Part shown: piece by piece, positions 11,374 through 25,048 of the stretch
How positions within the stretch are numbered: position 1 is the stretch's first letter
Layout of the letters: every line of letters starts with the position of its first letter
NCBI GenBank assembly: GCA_037783545.1
Contig: JBBELK010001240.1
Location: 1 to 64,000 of the forward strand
Origin: Henricia sp. BOLD:AAB3569
Taxonomy: Eukaryota > Echinodermata > Asteroidea > Spinulosida > Echinasteridae
DNA: 64,000 nt
Reading direction: 5' to 3'
Program-made: the position numbers and the translations under genes
The notes under the pieces: generated by a model
The model's input: only the letters and a program-made list of their open reading frames with translations
Told to the model about the DNA's origin: nothing
Database searches by the model: none

Positions 11374-13159
11374 GTGGCTGTCTGTACACACCTCTTTGGG
11401 GTACTCCTGAGTTGTGCGCATGCTCAGTCATTCGGACTGTCGTTAACGCACCGCAGTTTGGCTCGGCAATTTGGTCAAAGTGTGGTCCAAACGTCGGCAA
11501 ATTTGGAGGTCGAAAAATGTTCCGACGAACTTCAAATTTTGCATGCCCTAAACTCTCTATATTGCGCACTTGTCATAAAAAATTGACAGACTTTCGCAGG
11601 GAAATGGCAGAGAAATTTCAAAGTTTAGAAAAAACTGGGTTGAGGCTTCCTGACTGCTCTCACGCAAACCGTGGCTGTCTGTACACACCTCTTTGGGGTA
11701 CTCCTGAGTTGTGCGCATGCTCAGTCATTCGGACTGTCGTTAACGCACCGCAGTTTGGCTCGGCAATTTGGTCAAAGTGTAGTCCAAACGTCGGCAAATT
11801 TGGAGGTCGAAAAATGTTCCGACGAACTTCAAATTTTGCATGCCCTAAACTCTCTATATTGCGCACTTGTCATAACAAATTGACAGACTTTCGCCGGGAA
11901 ATGGCAGAGAAATTTCAAAGTTTAGAAAAAACTGGGTTGAGGCTTCCTGACTGCTCTCACGCAAACCGTGGCTGTCTGTACACACCTCTTTGGGGTACTC
12001 CTGAGTTGTGCGCATGCTCAGTCATTCGGACTGTCGTTAACGCACCGCAGTTTGGCTCGGCAATTTGGTCAAAGTGTGGTCCAAACGTCGGCAAATTTGG
12101 AGGTCGAAAAATGTTCCGACGAACTTCAAATTTTGCATGCCCTAAACTCTCTATATTGCGCACTTGTCATAAAAAAATTGACAGACTTTCGCCGGGAAAT
12201 GGAAGAGAAATTTCAAAGTTTAGAAAAAACTGGGTTGAGGCTTCCTGACTGCTCTCACGCAAACCGTGGCTGTCTGTACACACCTCTTTGGGGTACTCCT
12301 GAGTTGTGCGCATGCTCAGTCATTCGGACTGTCGTTAACGCACCGCAGTTTGGCTCGGCAATTTGGTCAAAGTGTGGTCCAAACGTCGGCAAATTTGGAG
12401 GTCGAAAAATGTTCCGACGAACTTCAAATTTTGCATGCCCTAAACTCTCTATATTGCGCACTTGTCATAAAAAAATTGACAGACTTTCGCCGGGAAATGG
12501 CAGAGAAATTTCAAAGTTTAGAAAAAACTGGGTTGAGGCTTCCTGACTGCTCTCACGCAAACCGTGGCTGTCTGTACACACCTCTTTGGGGTACTCCTGA
12601 GTTGTGCGCATGCTCAGTCATTCGGACTGTCGTTAACGCACCGCAGTTTGGCTCGGCAATTTGGTCAAAGTGTGGTCCAAACGTCGGCAAATTTGGAGGT
12701 CGAAAAATGTTCCGACGAACTTCAAATTTTGCATGCCCTAAACTCTCTATATTGCGCACTTGTCATAAAAAAATTGACAGACTTTCGCCGGGAAATGGAA
12801 GAGAAATTTCAAAGTTTAGAAAAAACTGGGTTGAGGCTTCCTGACTGCTCTCACGCAAACCGTGGCTGTCTGTACACACCTCTTTGGGGTACTCCTGAGT
12901 TGTGCGCATGCTCAGTCATTCGGACTGTCGTTAACGCACCGCAGTTTGGCTCGGCAATTTGGTCAAAGTGTGGTCCAAACGTCGGCAAATTTGGAGGTCG
13001 AAAAATGTTCCGACGAACTTCAAATTTTGCATGCCCTAAACTCTCTATATTGCGCACTTGTCATAAAAAAATTGACAGACTTTCGCCGGGAAATGGAAGA
13101 GAAATTTCAAAGTTTAGAAAAAACTGGGTTGAGGCTTCCTGACTGCTCTCACGCAAACC
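11374..13159 (+). repeat. Six-monomer HOR block S, copy 2
   Basis: Same ordered marker series as 7,211-8,996, displaced 4,163 bp. The unit before it has the CTTTGAGGTAC variant in both places. After the block the two contexts diverge, so the duplication has ends. Confidence 0.8.
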
Positions 13160-14050
13160 GTGGCTGTCTGTACACACCTCTTTGGGGTACTCCTGAGTTG
13201 TGCGCATGCTCAGTCATTCGGACTGTCGTTAACGCACCGCAGTTTGGCTCGGCAATTTGGTCAAAGTGTGGTCCAAACGTCGGCAAATTTGGAGGTCGAA
13301 AAATGTTCCGACGAACTTCAAATTTTGCATGCCCTAAACTCTCTATATTGCGCACTTGTCATACAAAATTGACAGACTTTCGCCGGGAAATGGCAGAGAA
13401 ATTTCAAAGTTTAGTAAAAACTGGGTTGAGGCTTCCTGACTGCTCTCACGCAAACCGTGGCTGTCTGTACACACCTCTTTGAGGTACTCCTGAGTTGTGC
13501 GCATGCTCAGTCATTCGGACTGTCGTTAACGCACCGCAGTTTGGCTCGGCAATTTGGTCAAAGTGTGGTCCAAACGTCGGCAAATTTGGAGGTCGAAAAA
13601 TGTTCCGACGAACTTCAAATTTTGCATGCCCTAAACTCTCTATATTGCGCACTTGTCATAAAAAATTGACAGACTTTCGCCGGGAAATGGCAGAGAAATT
13701 TCAAAGTTTAGAAAAAACTGGGTTGAGGCTTCCTGACTGCTCTCACGCAAACCGTGGCTGTCTGTACACACCTCTTTGGGGTACTCCTGAGTTGTGCGCA
13801 TGCTCAGTCATTCGGACTGTCGTTAACGCACCGCAGTTTGGCTCGGCAATTTGGTCAAAGTGTGGTCCAAACGTCGGCAAATTTGGAGGTCGAAAAATGT
13901 TCCGACGAACTTCAAATTTTGCATGCCCTAAACTCTCTATATTGCGCACTTGTCATACAAAATTGACAGACTTTCGCCGGGAAATGGAAGAGAAATTTCA
14001 AAGTTTAGAAAAAACTGGGTTGAGGCTTCCTGACTGCTCTCACGCAAACC

Positions 14051-16723
14051 GTGGCTGTCTGTACACACCTCTTTGGGGTACTCCTGAGTTGTGCGCATGC
14101 TCAGTCATTCGGACTGTCGTTAACGCACCGCAGTTTGGCTCGGCAATTTGGTCAAAGTGTGGTCCAAACGTCGGCAAATTTTGAGGTCGAAAAATGTTCC
14201 GACGAACTTCAAATTTTGCATGCCCTAAACTCTCTATATTGCGCACTTGTCATAACAAATTGACAGACTTTCGCCGGGAAATGGCAGAGAAATTTCAAAG
14301 TTTAGAAAAAAATGGGTTGAGGCTTCCTGACTGCTCTCACGCAAACCGTGGCTGTCTGTACACACCTCTTTGGGGTACTCCTGAGTTGTGCGCATGCTCA
14401 GTCATTCGGACTGTCGTTAACGCACCGCAGTTTGGCTCGGCAATTTGGTCAAAGTGTGGTCCAAACGTCGGCAAATTTGGAGGTCGAAAAATGTTCCGAC
14501 GAACTTCAAATTTTGCATGCCCTAAACTCTCTATATTGCGCACTTGTCATAAAAAATTGACAGACTTTCGCCGGGAAATGGCAGAGAAATTTCAAAGTTT
14601 AGAAAAAACTGGGTTGAGGCTTCCTGACTGCTCTCACGCAAACCGTGGCTGTCTGTACACACCTCTTTGGGGTACTCCTGAGTTGTGCGCATGCTCAGTC
14701 ATTCGGACTGTCGTTAACGCACCGCAGTTTGGCTCGGCAATTTGGTCAAAGTGTGGTCCAAACGTCGGCAAATTTGGAGGTCGAAAAATGTTCCGACGAA
14801 CTTCAAATTTTGCATGCCCTAAACTCTCTATATTGCGCACTTGTCATAAACAATTGACAGACTTTCGCCGGGAAATGGCAGAGAAATTTCAAAGTTTAGA
14901 AAAAACTGAGTTGAGGCTTCCTGACTGCTCTCACGAAACCGTGGCTGTCTGTACACACCTCTTTGGGGTACTCCTGAGTTGTGCGCATGCTCAGTCATTC
15001 GGACTGTCGTTAACGCACCGCAGTTTGGCTCGGCAATTTGGTCAAAGTGTGGTCCAAACGTCGGCAAATTTGGAGGTCGAAAAATGTTCCGACGAACTTC
15101 AAATTTTGCATGCCCTAAACTCTCTATATTGCGCACTTGTCATAAAAAAATTGACAGACTTTCGCCGGGAAATGGAAGAGAAATTTCAAAGTTTAGAAAA
15201 AACTGGGTTGAGGCTTCCTGACTGCTCTCACGCAAACCGTGGCTGTCTGTACACACCTCTTTGGGGTACTCCTGAGTTGTGCGCATGCTCAGTCATTCGG
15301 ACTGTCGTTAACGCACCGCAGTTTGGCTCGGCAATTTGGTCAAAGTGTGGTCCAAACGTCGGCAAATTTTGAGGTCGAAAAATGTTCCGACGAACTTCAA
15401 ATTTTGCATGCCCTAAACTCTCTATATTGCGCACTTGTCATAACAAATTGACAAACTTTCGCCGGGAAATGGCAGAGAAATTTCAAAGTTTAGAAAAAAA
15501 TGGGTTGAGGCTTCCTGACTGCTCTCACGCAAACCGTGGCTGTCTGTACACACCTCTTTGGGGTACTCCTGAGTTGTGCGCATGCTCAGTCATTCGGACT
15601 GTCGTTAACGCACCGCAGTTTGGCTCGGCAATTTGGTCAAAGTGTGGTCCAAACGTCGGCAAATTTGGAGGTCGAAAAATGTTCCGACGAACTTCAAATT
15701 TTGCATGCCCTAAACTCTCTATATTGCGCACTTGTCATACAAAATTGACAGACTTTCGCCGGGAAATGGCAGAGAAATTTCAAAGTTTAGAAAAAACTGG
15801 GTTGAGGCTTCCTGACTGCTCTCACGCAAACCGTGGCTGTCTGTACACACCTCTTTGGGGTACTCCTGAGTTGTGCGCATGCTCAGTCATTCGGACTGTC
15901 GTTAACGCACCGCAGTTTGGCTCGGCAATTTGGTCAAAGTGTGGTCCAAACGTCGGCAAATTTGGAGGTCGAAAAATGTTCCGACGAACTTCAAATTTTG
16001 CATGCCCTAAACTCTCTATATTGCGCACTTGTCATAAAAAAATTGACAGACTTTCGCCGGGAAATGGCAGAGAAATTTCAAAGTTTAGTAAAAACTGGGT
16101 TGAGGCTTCCTGACTGCTCTCACGCAAACCGTGGCTGTCTGTACACACCTCTTTGAGGTACTCCTGAGTTGTGCGCATGCTCAGTCATTCGGACTGTCGT
16201 TAACGCACCGCAGTTTGGCTCGGCAATTTGGTCAAAGTGTGGTCCAAACGTCGGCAAATTTGGAGGTCGAAAAATGTTCCGACGAACTTCAAATTTTGCA
16301 TGCCCTAAACTCTCTATATTGCGCACTTGTCATAAACAATTGACAGACTTTCGCCGGGAAATGGCAGAGAAATTTCAAAGTTTAGAAAAAACTGAGTTGA
16401 GGCTTCCTGACTGCTCTCACGAAACCGTGGCTGTCTGTACACACCTCTTTGGGGTACTCCTGAGTTGTGCGCATGCTCAGTCATTCGGACTGTCGTTAAC
16501 GCACCGCAGTTTGGCTCGGCAATTTGGTCAAAGTGTGGTCCAAACGTCGGCAAATTTGGAGGTCGAAAAATGTTCCGACGAACTTCAAATTTTGCATGCC
16601 CTAAACTCTCTATATTGCGCACTTGTCATAAAAAATTGACAGACTTTCGCCGGGAAATGGCAGAGAAATTTCAAAGTTTAGAAAAAACTGGGTTGAGGCT
16701 TCCTGACTGCTCTCACGCAAACC
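14051..16723 (+). repeat. Nine-monomer HOR block R, copy 1
   Basis: Ordered markers are: AAATTTTGAGG with AAAAAAATGGG; plain; AAACAATTG with ACTGAGTTG; CACGAAACC (one base short) with GGAAGAG; AAATTTTGAGG with GACAAACTTTC; ATACAAAATTG; extended A-run with TTAGTAAAAAC; CTTTGAGGTAC with AAACAATTG; CACGAAACC. The full series recurs about 8,325 bp (28 monomers) later. Confidence 0.85.
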
Positions 16724-17319
16724 GTGGCTGTCTGTACACACCTCTTTGAGGTACTCCTGAGTTGTGCGCATGCTCAGTCATTCGGACTGTCGTTAACGCA
16801 CCGCAGTTTGGCTCGGCAATTTCGTCAAAGTGTGGTCCAAACGTCGGCAAATTTGGAGGTCGAAAAATGTTCCGACGAACTTCAAATTTTGCATGCCCTA
16901 AACTCTCTATATTGCGCACTTGTCATAAAAAAATTGACAGACTTTCGCCGGGAAATGGCAGAGAAATTTCAAAGTTTAGAAAAAACTGGGTTGAGGCTTC
17001 CTGACTGCTCTCACGCAAACCGTGGCTGTCTGTACACACCTCTTTGGGGTACTCCTGAGTTGTGCGCATGCTCAGTCATTCGGACTGTCGTTAACGCACC
17101 GCAGTTTGGCTCGGCAATTTGGTCAAAGTGTGGTCCAAACGTCGGCAAATTTGGAGGTCGAAAAATGTTCCGACGAACTTCAAATTTTGCATGCCCTAAA
17201 CTCTCTATATTGCGCACTTGTCATAAAAAATTGACAGACTTTCGCCGGGAAATGGCAGAGAAATTTCAAAGTTTAGAAAAAAACTGGGTTGAGGCTTCCT
17301 GACTGCTCTCACGCAAACC

Positions 17320-19105
17320 GTGGCTGTCTGTACACACCTCTTTGGGGTACTCCTGAGTTGTGCGCATGCTCAGTCATTCGGACTGTCGTTAACGCACCGC
17401 AGTTTGGCTCGGCAATTTGGTCAAAGTGTGGTCCAAACGTCGGCAAATTTGGAGGTCGAAAAATGTTCCGACGAACTTCAAATTTTGCATGCCCTAAACT
17501 CTCTATATTGCGCACTTGTCATAAAAAATTGACAGACTTTCGCAGGGAAATGGCAGAGAAATTTCAAAGTTTAGAAAAAACTGGGTTGGGGCTTCCTGAC
17601 TGCTCTCACGCAAACCGTGGCTGTCTGTACACACCTCTTTGGGGTACTCCTGAGTTGTGCGCATGCTCAGTCATTCGGACTGTCGTTAACGCACCGCAGT
17701 TTGGCTCGGCAATTTGGTCAAAGTGTAGTCCAAACGTCGGCAAATTTGGAGGTCGAAAAATGTTCCGACGAACTTCAAATTTTGCATGCCCTAAACTCTC
17801 TATATTGCGCACTTGTCATAACAAATTGACAGACTTTCGCCGGGAAATGGCAGAGAAATTTCAAAGTTTAGAAAAAACTGGGTTGAGGCTTCCTGACTGC
17901 TCTCACGCAAACCGTGGCTGTCTGTACACACCTCTTTGGGGTACTCCTGAGTTGTGCGCATGCTCAGTCATTCGGACTGTCGTTAACGCACCGCAGTTTG
18001 GCTCGGTAATTTGGTCAAAGTGTGGTCCAAACGTCGGCAAATTTGGAGGTCGAAAAATGTTCCGACGAACTTCAAATTTTGCATGCCCTAAACTCTCTAT
18101 ATTGCGCACTTGTCATAAAAAAATTGACAGACTTTCGCCGGGAAATGGAAGAGAAATTTCAAAGTTTAGAAAAAACTGGGTTGAGGCTTCCTGACTGCTC
18201 TCACGCAAACCGTGGCTGTCTGTACACACCTCTTTGGGGTACTCCTGAGTTGTGCGCATGCTCAGTCATTCGGACTGTCGTTAACGCACCGCAGTTTGGC
18301 TCGGCAATTTGGTCAAAGTGTGGTCCAAACGTCGGCAAATTTGGAGGTCGAAAAATGTTCCGACGAACTTCAAATTTTGCATGCCCTAAACTCTCTATAT
18401 TGCGCACTTGTCATAAAAAAATTGACAGACTTTCGCCGGGAAATGGCAGAGAAATTTCAAAGTTTAGAAAAAACTGGGTTGAGGCTTCCTGACTGCTCTC
18501 ACGCAAACCGTGGCTGTCTGTACACACCTCTTTGGGGTACTCCTGAGTTGTGCGCATGCTCAGTCATTCGGACTGTCGTTAACGCACCGCAGTTTGGCTC
18601 GGCAATTTGGTCAAAGTGTGGTCCAAACGTCGGCAAATTTGGAGGTCGAAAAATGTTCCGACGAACTTCAAATTTTGCATGCCCTAAACTCTCTATATTG
18701 CGCACTTGTCATAAAAAAATTGACAGACTTTCGCCGGGAAATGGAAGAGAAATTTCAAAGTTTAGAAAAAACTGGGTTGAGGCTTCCTGACTGCTCTCAC
18801 GCAAACCGTGGCTGTCTGTACACACCTCTTTGGGGTACTCCTGAGTTGTGCGCATGCTCAGTCATTCGGACTGTCGTTAACGCACCGCAGTTTGGCTCGG
18901 CAATTTGGTCAAAGTGTGGTCCAAACGTCGGCAAATTTGGAGGTCGAAAAATGTTCCGACGAACTTCAAATTTTGCATGCCCTAAACTCTCTATATTGCG
19001 CACTTGTCATAAAAAAATTGACAGACTTTCGCCGGGAAATGGAAGAGAAATTTCAAAGTTTAGAAAAAACTGGGTTGAGGCTTCCTGACTGCTCTCACGC
19101 AAACC
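17320..19105 (+). repeat. Six-monomer HOR block S, copy 3
   Basis: Same marker series displaced 5,946 bp from copy 2. Private changes include GGGTTGGGGC at about 17,587 and CTCGGTAATTT at about 18,005. The unit just before it lacks the CTTTGAGGTAC variant found before copies 1, 2 and 4. Confidence 0.8.
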
Positions 19106-19699
19106 GTGGCTGTCTGTACACACCTCTTTGGGGTACTCCTGAGTTGTGCGCATGCTCAGTCATTCGGACTGTCGTTAACGCACCGCAGTTTGGCTCGGCA
19201 ATTTGGTCAAAGTGTGGTCCAAACGTCGGCAAATTTGGAGGTCGAAAAATGTTCCGACGAACTTCAAATTTTGCATGCCCTAAACTCTCTATATTGCGCA
19301 CTTGTCATAAAAAATTGACAGACTTTCGCCGGGAAATGGCAGAGAAATTTCAAAGTTTAGTAAAAACTGGGTTGAGGCTTCCTGACTGCTCTCACGCAAA
19401 CCGTGGCTGTCTGTACACACCTCTTTGAGGTACTCCTGAGTTGTGCGCATGCTCAGTCATTCGGACTGTCGTTAACGCACCGCAGTTTGGCTCGGCAATT
19501 TGGTCAAAGTGTGGTCCAAACGTCGGCAAATTTGGAGGTCGAAAAATGTTCCGACGAACTTCAAATTTTGCATGCCCTAAACTCTCTATATTGCGCACTT
19601 GTCATAAAAAATTGACAGACTTTCGCCGGGAAATGGCAGAGAAATTTCAAAGTTTAGAAAAAACTGGGTTGAGGCTTCCTGACTGCTCTCACGCAAACC

Positions 19700-20591
19700 G
19701 TGGCTGTCTGTACACACCTCTTTGGGGTACTCCTGAGTTGTGCGCATGCTCAGTCATTCGGACTGTCGTTAACGCACCGCAGTTTGGCTCGGCAATTTGG
19801 TCAAAGTGTGGTCCAAACGTCGGCAAATTTGGAGGTCGAAAAATGTTCCGACGAACTTCAAATTTTGCATGCCCTAAACTCTCTATATTGCGCACTTGTC
19901 ATAAAAAATTGACAGACTTTCGCAGGGAAATGGCAGAGAAATTTCAAAGTTTAGAAAAAACTGGGTTGAGGCTTCCTGACTGCTCTCACGCAAACCGTGG
20001 CTGTCTGTACACACCTCTTTGGGGTACTCCTGAGTTGTGCGCATGCTCAGTCATTCGGACTGTCGTTAACGCACCGCAGTTTGGCTCGGCAATTTGGTCA
20101 AAGTGTAGTCCAAACGTCGGCAAATTTGGAGGTCGAAAAATGTTCCGACGAACTTCAAATTTTGCATGCCCTAAACTCTCTATATTGCGCACTTGTCATA
20201 ACAAATTGACAGACTTTCGCCGGGAAATGGCAGAGAAATTTCAAAGTTTAGAAAAAACTGGGTTGAGGCTTCCTGACTGCTCTCACGCAAACCGTGGCTG
20301 TCTGTACACACCTCTTTGGGGTACTCCTGAGTTGTGCGCATGCTCAGTCATTCGGACTGTCGTTAACGCACCGCAGTTTGGCTCGGCAATTTGGTCAAAG
20401 TGTGGTCCAAACGTCGGCAAATTTGGAGGTCGAAAAATGTTCCGACGAACTTCAAATTTTGCATGCCCTAAACTCTCTATATTGCGCACTTGTCATAAAA
20501 AAATTGACAGACTTTCGCCGGGAAATGGAAGAGAAATTTCAAAGTTTAGAAAAAACTGGGTTGAGGCTTCCTGACTGCTCTCACGCAAACC
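19700..20591 (+). repeat. Partial fourth copy of HOR block S (three monomers)
   Basis: CGCAGGG, GTGTAGTCC and GGAAGAG units follow in the same order, 2,380 bp (8 monomers) after copy 3. The series then passes into block Q instead of completing block S, which marks a recombination boundary near 20.6 kb. Confidence 0.75.
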
Positions 20592-22375
20592 GTGGCTGTC
20601 TGTACACACCTCTTTGGGGTACTCCTGAGTTGTGCGCATGCTCAGTCATTCGGACTGTCGTTAACGCACCGCAGTTTGGCTCGGCAATTTGGTCAAAGTG
20701 TGGTCCAAACGTCGGCAAATTTGGAGGTCGAAAAATGTTCCGACGAACTTCAAATTTTGCATGCCCTAAACTCTCTATATTGCGCACTTGTCATAAAAAA
20801 ATTGACAGACTTTCGCCGGGAAATGGAAGAGAAATTTCAAAGTTTAGAAAAAAATGGGTTGAGGCTTCCTGACTGCTCTCACGCAAACCGTGGCTGTCTG
20901 TACACACCTCTTTGGGGTACTCCTGAGTTGTGCGCATGCTCAGTCATTCGGACTGTCGTTAACGCACCGCAGTTTGGCTCGGCAATTTGGTCAAAGTGTG
21001 GTCCAAACGTCGGCAAATTTTGAGGTCGAAAAATGTTCCGACGAACTTCAAATTTTGCATGCCCTAAACTCTCTATATTGCGCACTTGTCATAACAAATT
21101 GACAGACTTTCGCCGGGAAATGGCAGAGAAATTTCAAAGTTTAGAAAAAAATGGGTTGAGGCTTCCTGACTGCTCTCACGCAAACCGTGGCTGTCTGTAC
21201 ACACCTCTTTGGGGTACTCCTGAGTTGTGCGCATGCTCAGTCATTCGGACTGTCGTTAACGCACCGCAGTTTGGCTCGGCAATTTGGTCAAAGTGTGGTC
21301 CAAACGTCGGAAAATTTGGAGGTCGAAAAATGTTCCGACGAACTTCAAATTTTGCATGCCCTAAACTCTCTATATTGCGCACTTGTCATAAAAAAATTGA
21401 CAGACTTTCGCCGGGAAATGGCAGAGAAATTTCAAAGTTTAGTAAAAACTGGGTTGAGGCTTCCTGACTGCTCTCACGCAAACCGTGGCTGTCTGTACAC
21501 ACCTCTTTGAGGTACTCCTGAGTTGTGCGCATGCTCAGTCATTCGGACTGTCGTTAACGCACCGCAGTTTGGCTCGGCAATTTGGTCAAAGTGTGGTCCA
21601 AACGTCGGCAAATTTGGAGGTCGAAAAATGTTCCGACGAACTTCAAATTTTGCATGCCCTAAACTCTCTATATTGCGCACTTGTCATAAAAAATTGACAG
21701 ACTTTCGCCGGGAAATGGCAGAGAAATTTCAAAGTTTAGAAAAAACTGGGTTGAGGCTTCCTGACTGCTCTCACGCAAACCGTGGCTGTCTGTACACACC
21801 TCTTTGGGGTACTCCTGAGTTGTGCGCATGCTCAGTCATTCGGACTGTCGTTAACGCACCGCAGTTTGGCTCGGCAATTTGGTCAAAGTGTGGTCCAAAC
21901 GTCGGCAAATTTGGAGGTCGAAAAATGTTCCGACGAACTTCAAATTTTGCATGCCCTAAACTCTCTATATTGCGCACTTGTCATAAACAATTGACAGACT
22001 TTCGCCGGGAAATGGCAGAGAAATTTCAAAGTTTAGAAAAAACTGAGTTGAGGCTTCCTGACTGCTCTCACGAAACCGTGGCTGTCTGTACACACCTCTT
22101 TGGGGTACTCCTGAGTTGTGCGCATGCTCAGTCATTCGGACTGTCGTTAACGCACCGCAGTTTGGCTCGGCAATTTGGTCAAAGTGTGGTCCAAACGTCG
22201 GCAAATTTGGAGGTCGAAAAATGTTCCGACGAACTTCAAATTTTGCATGCCCTAAACTCTCTATATTGCGCACTTGTCATAACAAAATTGACAGACTTTC
22301 GCCGGGAAATGGAAGAGAAATTTCAAAGTTTAGAAAAAACTGGGTTGAGGCTTCCTGACTGCTCTCACGCAAACC
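20592..22375 (+). repeat. Six-monomer HOR block Q, copy 1
   Basis: Ordered markers: GGAAGAG with AAAAAAATGGG; AAATTTTGAGG; GTCGGAAAATTT with TTAGTAAAAAC; CTTTGAGGTAC; AAACAATTG; CACGAAACC with ATAACAAAATTG. The series recurs 5,943 bp (20 monomers) later. Confidence 0.85.
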
Positions 22376-25048
22376 GTGGCTGTCTGTACACACCTCTTTG
22401 GGGTACTCCTGAGTTGTGCGCATGCTCAGTCATTCGGACTGTCGTTAACGCACCGCAGTTTGGCTCGGCAATTTGGTCAAAGTGTGGTCCAAACGTCGGC
22501 AAATTTTGAGGTCGAAAAATGTTCCGACGAACTTCAAATTTTGCATGCCCTAAACTCTCTATATTGCGCACTTGTCATAACAAATTGACAGACTTTCGCC
22601 GGGAAATGGCAGAGAAATTTCAAAGTTTAGAAAAAAATGGGTTGAGGCTTCCTGACTGCTCTCACGCAAACCGTGGCTGTCTGTACACACCTCTTTGGGG
22701 TACTCCTGAGTTGTGCGCATGCTCAGTCATTCGGACTGTCGTTAACGCACCGCAGTTTGGCTCGGCAATTTGGTCAAAGTGTGGTCCAAACGTCGGCAAA
22801 TTTGGAGGTCGAAAAATGTTCCGACGAACTTCAAATTTTGCATGCCCTAAACTCTCTATATTGCGCACTTGTCATAAAAAATTGACAGACTTTCGCCGGG
22901 AAATGGCAGAGAAATTTCAAAGTTTAGAAAAAACTGGGTTGAGGCTTCCTGACTGCTCTCACGCAAACCGTGGCTGTCTGTACACACCTCTTTGGGGTAC
23001 TCCTGAGTTGTGCGCATGCTCAGTCATTCGGACTGTCGTTAACGCACCGCAGTTTGGCTCGGCAATTTGGTCAAAGTGTGGTCCAAACGTCGGCAAATTT
23101 GGAGGTCGAAAAATGTTCCGACGAACTTCAAATTTTGCATGCCCTAAACTCTCTATATTGCGCACTTGTCATAAACAATTGACAGACTTTCGCCGGGAAA
23201 TGGCAGAGAAATTTCAAAGTTTAGAAAAAACTGAGTTGAGGCTTCCTGACTGCTCTCACGAAACCGTGGCTGTCTGTACACACCTCTTTGGGGTACTCCT
23301 GAGTTGTGCGCATGCTCAGTCATTCGGACTGTCGTTAACGCACCGCAGTTTGGCTCGGCAATTTGGTCAAAGTGTGGTCCAAACGTCGGCAAATTTGGAG
23401 GTCGAAAAATGTTCCGACGAACTTCAAATTTTGCATGCCCTAAACTCTCTATATTGCGCACTTGTCATAAAAAAATTGACAGACTTTCGCCGGGAAATGG
23501 AAGAGAAATTTCAAAGTTTAGAAAAAACTGGGTTGAGGCTTCCTGACTGCTCTCACGCAAACCGTGGCTGTCTGTACACACCTCTTTGGGGTACTCCTGA
23601 GTTGTGCGCATGCTCAGTCATTCGGACTGTCGTTAACGCACCGCAGTTTGGCTCGGCAATTTGGTCAAAGTGTGGTCCAAACGTCGGCAAATTTTGAGGT
23701 CGAAAAATGTTCCGACGAACTTCAAATTTTGCATGCCCTAAACTCTCTATATTGCGCACTTGTCATAACAAATTGACAAACTTTCGCCGGGAAATGGCAG
23801 AGAAATTTCAAAGTTTAGAAAAAAATGGGTTGAGGCTTCCTGACTGCTCTCACGCAAACCGTGGCTGTCTGTACACACCTCTTTGGGGTACTCCTGAGTT
23901 GTGCGCATGCTCAGTCATTCGGACTGTCGTTAACGCACCGCAGTTTGGCTCGGCAATTTGGTCAAAGTGTGGTCCAAACGTCGGCAAATTTGGAGGTCGA
24001 AAAATGTTCCGACGAACTTCAAATTTTGCATGCCCTAAACTCTCTATATTGCGCACTTGTCATACAAAATTGACAGACTTTCGCCGGGAAATGGCAGAGA
24101 AATTTCAAAGTTTAGAAAAAACTGGGTTGAGGCTTCCTGACTGCTCTCACGCAAACCGTGGCTGTCTGTACACACCTCTTTGGGGTACTCCTGAGTTGTG
24201 CGCATGCTCAGTCATTCGGACTGTCGTTAACGCACCGCAGTTTGGCTCGGCAATTTGGTCAAAGTGTGGTCCAAACGTCGGCAAATTTGGAGGTCGAAAA
24301 ATGTTCCGACGAACTTCAAATTTTGCATGCCCTAAACTCTCTATATTGCGCACTTGTCATAAAAAAATTGACAGACTTTCGCCGGGAAATGGCAGAGAAA
24401 TTTCAAAGTTTAGTAAAAACTGGGTTGAGGCTTCCTGACTGCTCTCACGCAAACCGTGGCTGTCTGTACACACCTCTTTGAGGTACTCCTGAGTTGTGCG
24501 CATGCTCAGTCATTCGGACTGTCGTTAACGCACCGCAGTTTGGCTCGGCAATTTGGTCAAAGTGTGGTCCAAACGTCGGCAAATTTGGAGGTCGAAAAAT
24601 GTTCCGACGAACTTCAAATTTTGCATGCCCTAAACTCTCTATATTGCGCACTTGTCATAAACAATTGACAGACTTTCGCCGGGAAATGGCAGAGAAATTT
24701 CAAAGTTTAGAAAAAACTGAGTTGAGGCTTCCTGACTGCTCTCACGAAACCGTGGCTGTCTGTACACACCTCTTTGGGGTACTCCTGAGTTGTGCGCATG
24801 CTCAGTCATTCGGACTGTCGTTAACGCACCGCAGTTTGGCTCGGCAATTTGGTCAAAGTGTGGTCCAAACGTCGGCAAATTTGGAGGTCGAAAAATGTTC
24901 CGACGAACTTCAAATTTTGCATGCCCTAAACTCTCTATATTGCGCACTTGTCATAAAAAATTGACAGACTTTCGCCGGGAAATGGCAGAGAAATTTCAAA
25001 GTTTAGAAAAAACTGGGTTGAGGCTTCCTGACTGCTCTCACGCAAACC
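22376..25048 (+). repeat. Nine-monomer HOR block R, copy 2
   Basis: Repeats the entire ordered variant series of 14,051-16,723, including rare changes such as GACAAACTTTC, CACGAAACC and ACTGAGTTG. The next unit (25,049) also shares CTTTGAGGTAC and ATTTCGTCAAAG with its counterpart at 16,724 but has gained further changes (GGCAGATTTG, ATTGCACAC). Confidence 0.85.

Larger units (their letters stand above)
6251..14050 (+). repeat. Homogeneous satellite segment with 14-mer spaced blocks
   Basis: Units are 297 or 298 bp and very similar. A run of marker variants (GTAAAAACTGGG, then a unit with CTTTGAGGTAC, then CGCAGGG, then GTGTAGTCC, then units with GAAATGGAAGAG) starts near 6.87 kb and recurs 4,163 bp later (14 monomers). 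The copy near 7.6-7.9 kb has two single-base length changes that the later copy lacks. Confidence 0.85.
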